Below are positions 20,401 to 28,511 of a DNA stretch of 64,000 bases, in pieces; within the stretch, counting starts at the first letter, position 1, and the number at the start of each line of letters is the position of its first letter. The stretch spans positions 33,714,679 through 33,778,678 of the forward strand of contig OZ024719.1 in assembly GCA_964016875.1 (NCBI GenBank), read 5' to 3'. The notes under the pieces are model-generated. The model had not been told where the DNA came from. It was given only the letters and a program-made list of their open reading frames with translations, and ran no database searches. This DNA is from Fallopia convolvulus (lineage: Eukaryota; Streptophyta; Magnoliopsida; Caryophyllales; Polygonaceae). The position numbers and the translations under genes are program-made.

Positions 20401-20424
20401 TTGAGCCCGGATTCTATGGATTGA
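17407..20424 (+). CDS. B1 RT-RNase H-integrase ORF (downstream of nonsense codon)
   Basis: 1005 codons in the same frame as the gag ORF; the ATG at 17407 is only the first methionine after the stop. Reverse transcriptase spans about residues 95-290 (WRMCVDCRAIN, SKIDLRSGYHQIRM, MPFGLTNAPSTF, catalytic YFDDILIYS). RNase H follows (EIEVDASGHGIGG, TYDKELYAL, HSDHEAL). Integrase has the HHCC finger (HESRGHRGL to CVVCAKAK), DDE residues in MDFIVGLP, SDRDAKFL and TDGQTEVTN, and a GPF module. It ends with GPITRSRAKKIAQG. The final 211 nt lie inside the 3' LTR. Without suppression of the TAG this part would not be made with Gag. Confidence 0.9.
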   Translation: MEKERLQKEPKIGLKGSVEKRSLVTQSSISFPNSSCLLLMRKEILIISQDISHLPKCLQDLLQEFEDVMPEELPEGLPPIRGIEHQIDLVPGASLPNRAAYRASPDETAELQRQVQDLMDKGYVRESLSPCAIPVILVPKKDGTWRMCVDCRAINQIRVKYRHPIPRLDDMLDELHGANFFSKIDLRSGYHQIRMREGDEWKTAFKTKYGLYEWLVMPFGLTNAPSTFMRLMNHVLRRYLGRFVVVYFDDILIYSKTMDEHVDHLRAVLDTLRLEKLYVNLKKCSFCSESTIFLGFVVSKGGLKVDEDKIKAIKEWPQPTTPTMVRSFLGLAGFYRRFVRDFSTIAAPLHELTKKDTAFKWREQQEEAFNTLKDRLCHAPVFQLPDFSKAFEIEVDASGHGIGGVLLQDKKPIAYFSEKLSGAELNYPTYDKELYALIRVLKTWSHYLWPKEFVIHSDHEALKYLKGQSRLSRRHARWVEFMETFPYVVKHKKGKENVVADALSRRYVLLNLCDVKILGFAMIRELYASDPHFAEIYKNCMSRGEIDTYFIDDGYLFKAGKLCIPSSSIRRLLTKEVHESRGHRGLEKTLEGLKEHYYWPKMSNYVLRFVKSCVVCAKAKSRLHPHGLYQPLPIPSSPWEDISMDFIVGLPRTRKGRDSIFVVVDRFSKMAHFIPCHTTDDAVHIADLFFREIVRLHGTPCSIVSDRDAKFLSYFWKSLWSKLGTKLLFSTSCHPQTDGQTEVTNRTLGVLLRTMLKANLKRWEDVLPFVEFAYNRSIHSATKMTPFEVVYGLNPRTPVDMTPQPYKGKESFEANKRAEFVKKLHERTKMHLERKSMKYKAHADKGRRQVIFEEGDLVWVHLRKERFPNQRKNKLDQRGDGPFRIIRRIGPNAYHVDMPGEYGVHPTFNVADLSLYVPDFDSDVESETIRAQVEENDAVKPAMSQTDVDELIRVPSDGPITRSRAKKIAQGTTAILVRLAAVIEEPSKAKWVSCIRHQLSPDSMD
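20201..20213 (+). promoter_or_regulatory. B1 polypurine tract
   Basis: AAGTGGAGGAGAA immediately before the TG of the 3' LTR, inside the coding frame (QVEEN). The same tract is present in B2 (39081-39093), B3 (50571-50583) and, with one change, in B4 (36510-36522). Confidence 0.85.
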
Positions 20425-21387
20425 TAATATGAGGGCCGAAATGCACTATTTCTTTATTTAGAAACATATATTAGTTTGTCTCACTTTAGGGCTGAATTTA
20501 GTAAGTGACCGGGTGAGATGAATTGGTATATGGGTCAAAGTCAACCCTTTGACTTGACCATTCTAAATTGAAGAAAATATCTTATTTATTTTATTATGAA
20601 CAATTTCTATTTATTTTAATAATGTAGAGAAATCAGCCAATAGGCTTATGTTAGTTGGTTGATCTTCTCTCTCCTGGTTGTTAGAGATATTTTTAGTTTG
20701 TTAGAGATATTTTGAGTTTGTTAGGATTATTTCCTTAAATAAATAAATCAGCTATGATTTATTTTATTTAAGGGAATCTAGTTAGATTTATTTAGATATT
20801 ATTATATCTTGGGAAGCAAGCAAAGGAGACCCATTCTCCCCATCTAGGGCCGGCCACTCCCCTTCCTTGCTCCCCAAGGATTAGCTTTTGTATTCTCTAT
20901 AAATACTTTTCAGTTTCATTAATAAAAAGACAGCTTGAGATTAGATAAACCCTAAGAAAGGTTTATCTAGTCCTTGGGCTCAAAAATACAATTGTGTTTG
21001 TGTGCATTGCAATCTCGAGATCATCATCATCAAATAGCCGAATTTTCTCTCTCTTGTTCTTAATTTCGAAATTCAGATTGGTTGATAAGTTGTTCATCTA
21101 GTTTAGTTCTAGGTTGATTGTTAAAGATCGATCCTAGTTCATCAATTGAATTTAGCGTTAGAGCCAATTCAATTGAACTATCTATTTGAATTCCTATATC
21201 AATTTCGATCAATTCATCATCAATCAATTTCAGATTCGTCATTCATTCATTCAATTGATTGTTCCTTGCGCATCAAGTTACTAAATTTGAAAGCTTTGTA
21301 GGATTGAATTGATTTGCTGGCAAGATCGGGTTCCTGTGTGGTCAAATACGAGGTTTCTAAGGAGTAATCCGAGGCAATCACGTATCA
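20214..21387 (+). repeat. B1 3' LTR
   Basis: 1174 bp, begins TGATGCAGTGAAGCC and ends CACGTATCA, followed by TAGCT. Encodes the last ~70 residues of the polyprotein in its first 211 bp. Confidence 0.93.
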
Positions 21388-21392
21388 TAGCT

Positions 21393-23252
21393 TTTACCTC
21401 ATCGAATTTGAACGCATTCAGATCCAAAATCCATACCCATATTCAAACTTTAACACCCATATTTAACGCATTAAAATTTTCAAAACCAATGAAACAGTTC
21501 TTTTAGGATTCCAAGTGGCTACATTTCACATTAAGCAATCACCTTAATAATCCATTAATTTCCAAAATCCAACAACCGGTCAATCCCTTGAATGATAAGA
21601 GGATGAAAAAATATGTTGAGATGAATGGTTTGGAGGATTGAACAAATAATGGAAATCCGTTGGTATAGCCATGGTGATAAGTTTCATTAACTACATCAAC
21701 GACCATTGAAGTATTGAGAACTAGATTGATCTTTCTCATACATTTGATGTGCATATCGTTGAATCATTTGTCAATTTTTTAAGACTTTTCACTGTTTTTC
21801 TTAGTATATAAAACAAATATGTGATAACATTTTTAATTGTAACAAGTTTAGTGACTTGAAAATATTAAGAATATTGTTTTTATAAAAGAAAAAAGCAACA
21901 TAATTACTACTTTACTATTGGAGCATTAATATGTAATCTTATTATATTAGTTGTTTATTCATTAATCAATACAATTAAAAATCTATAATAATTAAAATAT
22001 AAAAAAATGAGAAACAAATATAAAAATAATTGATATAAAACATATTTTTATATATTAATATAGAGTATGGTTCTGGTGTACAAAATAGATAGGATGTAAA
22101 CTAAGAAAAAAGATGAGTTTCGAGTAAAGTAAATAAATGGTTCATATTAGAAGTTGAGTTTTATTAAAAAAACATAGAAAATGAAAGACGGTGAAATAAA
22201 TGTAATTAGTTGAATTGTTTTACCCCTAATAAAATCAATAAAAAGCACCTTTACTTATTTCTCTCAGATCTGTAATGATGGAACTTCTTCTCTCTTTGAA
22301 CCATAATTCTCTTGGCCTCTTTCAATGGAGCCTGGTTGAATTTCTCATCTCTAATCACTCGTGCTCTCTCTTCCTCATGCTATTGTTATGTGTCGAACTC
22401 TCTCCTTCTATTGACTTGATTTCAAACTCACAATACATCTACTGATGGAGCTTCATTGTCGGTCGATCGAGAAGCTTGCCTTCTTCAACTTTCTCATTCT
22501 TTGACTTTTCTTCCAACCCTAAGAAGACAAGTCAAGTATCATATTTCATTAAATGTATCTTTTTTTAGATTAGCTTTTTGTGGGTTGAATAAGAATTTGA
22601 TGTACTGTCATATTCTAATTTCTATTCTAATTTGCTTATATATAATTGTAGATCTTTTATGCATAATGTTGTGTTCATCCTAATCAGTTGGGGGTGCTAA
22701 TGAATCTTCTCAAGTATCCATTATCTATTTTTCCTTTTACTTTGCTAGGATTCCTAATTATGGTGCATTAGGGATTTTTGTGGGTTCATTTGTTTCTAAG
22801 GTGCGGTTCGTAGCTCTGTTAATGGTTTTTATTAGCACTGTCAATTGTTAATGTGTGTTTCTGTCTGAGATCAGATTTTGTTTAGTTATTGTATGTTTCT
22901 TACCTTTGGGGAATATTTTTGAGGAATTTCTAGATCTAGATTGTCTTGCTTAAAGTCTGGATTGGAAATTACTTGTTTGATTTGGGACTTTTGTTCTATG
23001 GTCTCTACTGTAGGATCTATGAGAGTGTTTACTAACTAATGTCTAAATAAAATATGTTTAGGTTTACTACTTATGGCGGAATTTAATCTTGTGTTAGAAT
23101 AATTCAAATAGATTAGATGGCTTGATTCTATTAAAATAATTATCTCTTTGGAGAGACATGATTTCATGTCATGGTTTCTGATTTTTCATGTTATAATCTT
23201 TTGACTATTTCTCACTCATGATTCATGTTTTAAGAATGGACATGATACATGA
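21393..23252. other. AT-rich region without recognised gene
   Basis: About 1.86 kb. The first 900 bp are strongly AT-rich. From 22250 to 23050 the sequence is T-rich with TAGATCT-type words, reminiscent of a plant 5' UTR intron, but I found no exon that can be assigned. No RNA gene or clear repeat. Confidence 0.45.
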
Positions 23253-23280
23253 TGCTTATTAATAATTATGATTCATGATT
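23253..23280. repeat. Left copy of 28-bp direct repeat
   Basis: Begins TGCTTATTAATAATTATG and matches 27285-27312 with one mismatch, same orientation. The two copies bracket a 4.0-kb block that contains the putative Pack-type element. It could be a target duplication, a deletion footprint or chance in AT-rich DNA. Confidence 0.5.
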
Positions 23281-23569
23281 AGGTTTTTCTAGTGTGTGTC
23301 CATGGGCACACAATAAGAGATTAGGGATCAAATGAGAACATATCTTATGGTGTAAAATGAGAACAAATTTAGAGCGTTGGATTTTAGGAATCAATGGTGT
23401 AGATGGGCGTTTTATTAATGGGGTTTTTTTAACCAGAGGGGTAAATTCATCATTTTCCATCAAAAGAGAACCCTCCTTCTGCCCTTTTTCTTACGATCGG
23501 GATCTCATCGAAAGGTTGGAAGCTAGATCGTCGGCGCCCCACAGAGACGGTAACACCAAATTCTCTTAG

Positions 23570-24052
23570 AAAGTCGGAGTTAACCTCACCGACTGGTCTT
23601 CGCACGAGCACTTCTTCGTCGGTGATTGGCTATGTCTGTAGTCTCTCGATCGAACTACTCAATTTCTCAATTTTGTGTCGAGTTTTACAATTTCAATGTT
23701 CTAATTCAGAAGATAAATAAACACTGAACTCTGATTTAGGTTTGCAATTGGATTTTGTGCTAGATTTCGGATTCGACATGCGGATTTACATCGTTTTGGA
23801 GGTGAATTGGACGGGATACAATGATTGCGTGGAGGCAGAGTTCATCAGGAACGTCACTAGGGGAGGATGTGACGTCTTCAACTTGAAGGATCTGAGGCCC
23901 TATTTTCCATCTACGACCATGGTTTCTACTCGCAAGGCGTCACGGTCGCCGTCAATGTCCTCGCCAGAGATGATGATTCTTCTTCCATCTTAAATCTTCC
24001 CATTATTCTTCTCCTCCCTTTTCTTTTCCTCCTCCACATATATATCATCTAA
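23570..24052 (+). pseudogene. Phytocyanin / early nodulin-like protein gene fragment
   Basis: Exon 1 remnant (23570-23632) reads LTDWSSHEHFFVGDWL, the phytocyanin stretch that normally ends at the conserved intron. A 107-bp intron-like gap follows (GT near 23634, AG at 23738-23739). Exon 2 reads IVLEVNWTGYNDC and DVFNLKDLRPYF. A one-base shift near 23905-23920 then leads to GFYSQGVTVAVNV and a hydrophobic tail (LPIILLLPFLFLLH) that would serve as a GPI-anchor signal, ending with TAA at 24050-24052. The start codon and signal peptide are missing and a TAG lies just upstream of exon 1. The usual copper-ligand histidine before the VLEVN strand is not seen, as in early nodulin-like members. A functional copy elsewhere is the likely source. 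Confidence 0.55.
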
Positions 24053-24371
24053 TTTGTGCTCGACTGTTTTTGATTTCATGTAATTTCACTTCTTCTTTTT
24101 TCAAAATGATTTGTTTATGGATATAATGTTTTCATTACACAGTCTTACACTAGTTATGGTTTGATGGTTGAGTATGGGGCACTTGATGTTCGATTTGGAT
24201 TTGTCAACTTTTGTTAATGTACGATTGCATTCAAGGATGGATTTTAGTGCTGGTATTAATGAAATAATGAAATGAGATCTGTAGAGAAGTAATAAAAACC
24301 GTTATGTTTCTTATCTCATGCAAGGAAGCAAGAGGATAAGTTGGTTAAACTTGTGAACCAACAAGACAACT

Positions 24372-24640
24372 ATTATGAACCTAAGCATTCAAAATCATGA
24401 ACCAATAAAACAACTATTATGAACCTAAAGTCATGAAGCTTATAATGAACTGTATTATACAAAGTTATGAACCGATGAGACACCTATTATGAACCTAAGT
24501 ATTCAAAATCATGAACCAAAAAAATAACAATTATGAACCTAAAGTCATGATGCTTATAATGAACTGTATTATACAAAGTTATGAATCAACAAGACAACTA
24601 TTATGAACCCAAGTTTACAAAACCATGAACCAAAAGAGCG
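24372..24640. repeat. 114-bp tandem repeat, about 2.4 units
   Basis: Units begin ATTATGAACC at 24372, 24486 and 24600, spacing exactly 114 bp. Each unit holds four to five ATGAACC/ATGAACT motifs. The third unit is partial and more diverged. Confidence 0.75.
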
Positions 24641-25328
24641 ATCGATATTTTAAATTATATGTTATGAACCAACTAAACCATGATTGGTATAGATTAGACA
24701 ATTTTATTGTGGTATTTAATTGATTATCTTGTCATTCCACTAATTTTGTTTGTGATTTGACCAGTGTTAGAATCCAAGTCGAGTTTGATTATTTGGGTTT
24801 CGTACATATGAACCGTAAATTAAGATACAATTTTACTTTTCTTTTTTGTTTTTTTTTACTTCAAGTTGTATGAATTTGTGCATATTTTTTGTGTTTTTAT
24901 ATATGTTTTCATTTATTTGAACCTTCAATATTTTATCAAATGATGCAAGAAAGCAAAACCTTCTTGTTCTTACTTATTTAGGTCTTTTTGATTGAATTTA
25001 TGAGTGCACACCAAGTGTTTGATAAATTGCTAGTTTCAATAGAAGCTATTATAGAATGAACTTTGTTGATTTTACTCAAACATATGAATTTTATGCATTT
25101 TTCCATTACAATTTTATATTATTTTATTAAAAATAAAGGCTAATGGTAAATGGTCATCTAATAGTATGACTTAAAAGACATGCTTATAAAAACATGAACC
25201 AAAATTACAACTAGTATGACTTAAAAGACATGAATTGTAAGATGAACTATTATGAACCCGAACTTAAAAAATCATGAACCGAAAGAAGAGTTATAATGAA
25301 CCAAAATATATAAAGTGTTTATAGAATT

Positions 25329-25398
25329 AGCCTATGTGAGATTTGAACTCACATCTTTGTGCACATGCACATTGCTCTACCATTTGAGCTAATAGGCT
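25329..25398 (-). tRNA. tRNA-like sequence, probably a pseudogene
   Basis: On the minus strand the 7-bp acceptor stem AGCCTAT/ATAGGCT, a D arm (GCTC...GAGC) and a T arm around GTTCAAATC fold as in a tRNA. The anticodon arm does not: TGTGC-ATGT-GCACA gives a four-base loop. Acceptor and D arm resemble plant tRNA-Ile. An A-box-like TAGCTCAAATGG is present; the B box has one change (GTTCAAATC). Confidence 0.45.
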
Positions 25399-25399
25399 T

Positions 25400-26229
25400 T
25401 TAAAGTGATAAATGATTTTACACAAATGCCACATCATATGCAAGCAATGTGATTTTTCTCTTCTAAGTTCTAACCCACAAAGTATAAATGCAACAAGGCA
25501 ATAAAATTTTCAACATTAGAATGCAACTCACATCATCCCTCTCCACATTAGAATCCCATTATCAACATTGATGTAGTCAAATGTTAATTAATAAATAATG
25601 AATGATGTGGGTGCATTGCATTGTCCTCCAAAACCTACACTTGGTGTCAATCCGTTCATAGAGAATGATGAAGTAAACAAAAGTCACAAACTCAGATACA
25701 ATGTTTCAGTGTTTGGGCATTGATGAAAGTGAAGCCCTTACAACCTCAGCCTGCATGTCCAATGTGAAACCTCAGTCGCATGAACCAACCTCGTTCAGCC
25801 ACATATGCTACTCCACTCACACACTTCTTTGATCATTTTTTACCTCAATTTCTCTGTCTATTCAATCAAGTACGTGTTCTCCTAATTGAGAAATAAGAAC
25901 CATTGACATAAACATTTCATATAAAGAAAAATAATAATAAAAATGTCAAAAGAAACCAATTCTAAGTGGAGGAGCGCCCATAATTGAGAAATAAGAACCA
26001 TTGACATAAAGACATTAGAAACAAAATTCAATTGAGAAGGACAAGTTCAAAACCGATCAATTTTGGGAACGAATTTGTAGACTTTGACGAGGCGGATAAG
26101 ATATACAAGTAGTGAGGAATTCAGATTCTTACTCCCGAGTTCGTCTGTCGTTTCGTTTTGATTGTTAGATGAATCAACTTTCCTAAAACAAATAAACAAA
26201 TCAATTGAATGAACTTGGCCAAATAACAA
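25400..26229. other. AT-rich stretch, no gene seen
   Basis: About 830 bp between the tRNA-like sequence and the next ATGAACC block. No ORF with recognisable similarity on either strand. Confidence 0.45.
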
Positions 26230-26350
26230 GGTGCAAGTCTAATAATACCTTATTAATCAATAGCATGAACCATGTTATACAATAGCATGAACCTTATTAA
26301 GCAATAGCATGAACCTAGGCCTTTAAATAATACAATAGCATGAACCTTTC
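26230..26350. repeat. Short block of AATAGCATGAACC repeats
   Basis: The phrase AATAGCATGAACC recurs four times with spacings of about 22-45 bp. It shares the ATGAACC core with 24336-25310 but the surrounding words differ. Confidence 0.6.
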
Positions 26351-27284
26351 CAAACAAACACCATAAAAATCAAGAAGTGGAAAGTTTTTCTAAAGCTAGA
26401 TGTTTAAAATGGAGAAAACATTCATCATGGTAGAATAACCAAATCCAAATCGATGTTTACATTTTCGTTTGCTTACTTGTCAACCATGTGAAATCAAGAG
26501 TACATAACAAGAGAAAACTAATACAATGGGAGATAACAGTTGATTCAATCAAAATGCAATTCAATCCATTTTAAAATTTACAAAATCAAATTCAAAACCT
26601 AATCATGAAAAAAAAACTAAGCGTGATCACATCACTAGATTCAAGCAATGGAGGTCACGAAGCCATGCCTAATTTCAGTCAACCGGTGCACCGAATTGCT
26701 CGAACCCTAATTTCAGTAAGAATGTCGAATTGCTCTCAAGTAAGAAGGGGATTTTTACCTAGAGGAGGAACCTTTTCAGTCCCAAGTTCCGCCATTTAAG
26801 AAAACTCGTCGCGTAGTCCTAATCTCAGCCGAAAAAACTCGAAGAAAACTCAAATTTTGTTGGTCACTCAAAGAGAGAGAGCGGAAGAGAGCTGAACCCC
26901 GTGAAGAAGGAGAAATAATGGTTCAAAAATTAGCCTCTTTTAGATTTAGGGGTAATTTTGTCTTCTGAAATTAAAAGTTGCAATATTTACCCATAATGCC
27001 ATTCATTAATACGCCCCTTGTATTTCTCTCTTTTAATCTTCATCGTTGATTTAAAGAATCCAATGACTATTCTTTGTTCTCATTTCTCACTATAAGCATT
27101 ATTATCACTAGAACTCCCCTCCACAATAAGAATGATTGTGATTTCCATAAGTAGAAGTTTAAAGGTAAATTAGTAATAAAGAGAAATATTATCCTTCTAA
27201 AAATAAAATAATGATTTCCTTATTTATATTGTTTCCTCCTTTCCAATTTACATCCTTTACCAAATTAAAGAAATCTAATAATTA

Positions 27285-27312
27285 TGCTTATTTATAATTA
27301 TGATTCATGATT
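27285..27312. repeat. Right copy of 28-bp direct repeat
   Basis: TGCTTATTTATAATTATG... matches 23253-23280 with one mismatch. See the left copy. Confidence 0.5.
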
Positions 27313-27629
27313 CATGATACCGCCTAAATATCTTAAATGTATATTTTCTTTCAATGCTATTACATTTATGCTGCACTTAGTGGATATTTCTTATGACAGC
27401 ATACAACGACCTAATTCTTTCACCTTTTATATAAAGATGCATTTATTATATAGACTTGGGCTATGTAGAGAAGAATGAAATGTTTTTCATTAGGCATATG
27501 AAAAGACAGTAGACAACATTAATTAGCTTTTGGTGTACATTAGTTGTTAACTCATACTAATTGTTTTATTGGTTAATGATTTTGTACCTAAATTTCATTA
27601 TAAGTGTAAATATAATTCATGTCATTAGT
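27313..27629. other. AT-rich spacer
   Basis: About 317 bp, no coding or repeat signal recognised. Confidence 0.4.
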
Positions 27630-27698
27630 AGCCTATTAGCTCAAATGGTAGAGCAATGTGATGTGCACATAAATGTGGGTTCGAATCCCACATAGGCT
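27630..27698 (+). tRNA. tRNA-like sequence, copy 2, with consensus B box
   Basis: 69 nt with acceptor stem AGCCTAT/ATAGGCT, D arm GCTC/GAGC and a perfect T arm GTGGG-TTCGAAT-CCCAC. Box A (TAGCTCAAATGG) and box B (GGTTCGAATCC) match the RNA polymerase III consensus, so it may be transcribed. The anticodon arm has a five-base loop (ATGTG-ATGTG-CACAT), which argues against a working tRNA. An A follows as discriminator base, without CCA. Confidence 0.5.
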
Positions 27699-28005
27699 AA
27701 TTCTTGTTATGAGTCATGTGTTTTAAGTCATACTAGTTGTTACGTTGTCTAATATCTTTTGATTCATGACATTTGTTCTTTTGGTTCATGTTTTTATAAG
27801 CATAAGTTCATAATATTTTATCTTAAGGTTTGGGTCTTTAACTTCTTAAAAATTCGTTTATTTTTTCATGTCTTTATACAGTTAGATTTATAACAATTGC
27901 CAATAAGGTTCATGAAACTTAATTTGCAACAGTTGTTATTTTGTGCCATTTTTTTGGTTCATGTCTTTATACTGTTTGGTTCATAGCAATTGATGTGAAT
28001 CCTTC
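27630..28005 (+). repeat. tRNA-headed repeat rich in GGTTCAT, copy 2
   Basis: Head plus about 300 bp with TGATTCATG, TGGTTCATG and GGTTCATA words, homologous to the segment downstream of the tRNA head of copy 1 on the other strand. The end is not sharply defined; the GGTTCAT words stop near 27985. Confidence 0.5.
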
Positions 28006-28029
28006 CCATCATGATCTCACCGAGTCAAG

Positions 28030-28177
28030 CTAGGATGCCAAGGAGGACATCGAGGGCGAGAAGCAAGAGCAAGAGGAGCCGGTGATGTGCATTACTCATT
28101 CTATGGCGAAGACCCTGCACCGTCAAATCAAGGCTGTTCTCGCTACCGATCCGACGAGCCTCGTTAACGACCCTTAG
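28030..28177 (+). pseudogene. Possible retrotransposon polyprotein C-terminal remnant
   Basis: One frame reads GEKQEQEEPVMCITHSMAKT followed by LHRQIKAVLATDP and a TAG. The acidic run followed by a PV(T)..SMAK.L pattern resembles the C-terminal tail of plant gypsy polyproteins. It is short, and base composition is GC-richer than its flanks. Directly downstream, inverted words CTCGTTAACGA and GGTAACGAGG occur (28155-28260). Confidence 0.35.
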
Positions 28178-28272
28178 GGTTCGGTAACGAGGTGGCCAAC
28201 CTCGTTTCTATGCTAGAGCTGGTTTCCTTCTTTAGTTCCCTCGGTAACGACCTGTAAGCCTCGTTACCAACC

Positions 28273-28511
28273 TATGTTTGAATGCCAAAGGTTTATACGG
28301 TTTATAGGATCAAATGTATCCTTACAAAATATTTTTCTTAGGCCCCTACAAGCCCATCGAAGCCAAAAAAAATGGAAAAAATTTGCAAAAGTTCTGGTAC
28401 GAAAATCTTTGTACCATTCAGCCTCAAACCGACACCCTTCCCGAAAATGCCTTAAACGATTGAACGGTCAAATGTGTCCTTACAAAATATTTTTCTCAGG
28501 CCCATGCTAGC
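28273..28511 (-). repeat. Satellite fragment S1a (minus orientation)
   Basis: About 1.5 monomers of the satellite found at 46530-64000, in reverse orientation: GGTACGAAAATCTTTGTACC, CCGAAAATGCC, CGGTCAAATGTGTCC, GGCCCATGCTAGC. The copies are more diverged than the main array. Interrupted at 28511 by LINE sequence. Confidence 0.85.

Larger units (their letters stand above)
12829..21387 (+). mobile_element. Ty3/gypsy LTR retrotransposon B1 (CRM-like), full length
   Basis: 8559 bp flanked by TAGCT at 12824-12828 and 21388-21392. LTRs are 12829-14001 and 20214-21387. By eye they differ by three substitutions and one 1-bp indel, so insertion is recent. Order: LTR, primer binding site, leader, gag-protease ORF, TAG, RT-RNase H-integrase ORF, polypurine tract, LTR. 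Coding sequence is nearly the same as in B2, B3 and B4, but the 3' half of its LTR is a different version. The leader is about 300 bp shorter than that of B2 because a segment present at about 44562-44858 in B2 is absent. Confidence 0.95.
24336..25398 (-). repeat. tRNA-headed repeat rich in GGTTCAT, copy 1
   Basis: On the minus strand a tRNA-like head (25329-25398) is followed by about 1 kb in which GGTTCAT recurs at short intervals (written ATGAACC on the plus strand). Copy 2 at 27630-28005 has the same head and the same following text for about 200 bp (TTTTAAGTCATACTAGTTGT, GGTTCATGTTTTTATAAGCA). The copies are inverted relative to each other. It looks like a SINE-like or otherwise tRNA-associated family; I cannot name it. 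Confidence 0.55.
23287..27118. mobile_element. Putative DNA transposon with long inverted ends carrying a gene fragment (Pack-type)
   Basis: The left end (about 23287-23460) and the reverse complement of the right end (about 26960-27118) share the outer TTCTAGTG, then AAATGAGAACA, TTGGATT, a GGGCGT...TATTAATG stretch and GGGTAAAT, in the same order over roughly 150 bp. Inside are a phytocyanin gene fragment and GGTTCAT-type repeats, but no transposase. Long imperfect inverted ends with a captured gene fragment suit a Pack-MULE. The CTAG next to a GTGTG...CACAC hairpin at the left end also recalls a Helitron 3' end. No 9-bp target duplication is evident. Confidence 0.4.

Noticed and set aside
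22456..22683. 75-codon plus-strand frame in the AT-rich region
   Set aside because: Short and leucine-rich by base composition, with no recognisable domain and no flanking gene structure.
23287..27118. Helitron
   Set aside because: A hairpin next to CTAG exists at one end, but the flanks are not A/T as expected, the two ends are inverted copies of one another over about 150 bp, and no Rep/helicase sequence is present. Kept only as an alternative.
27630..27698. Functional tRNA gene
   Set aside because: Boxes A and B are good, but the anticodon loop has five bases and the anticodon cannot be assigned. It recurs with the same downstream repeat, so it is likely part of a repeat family.
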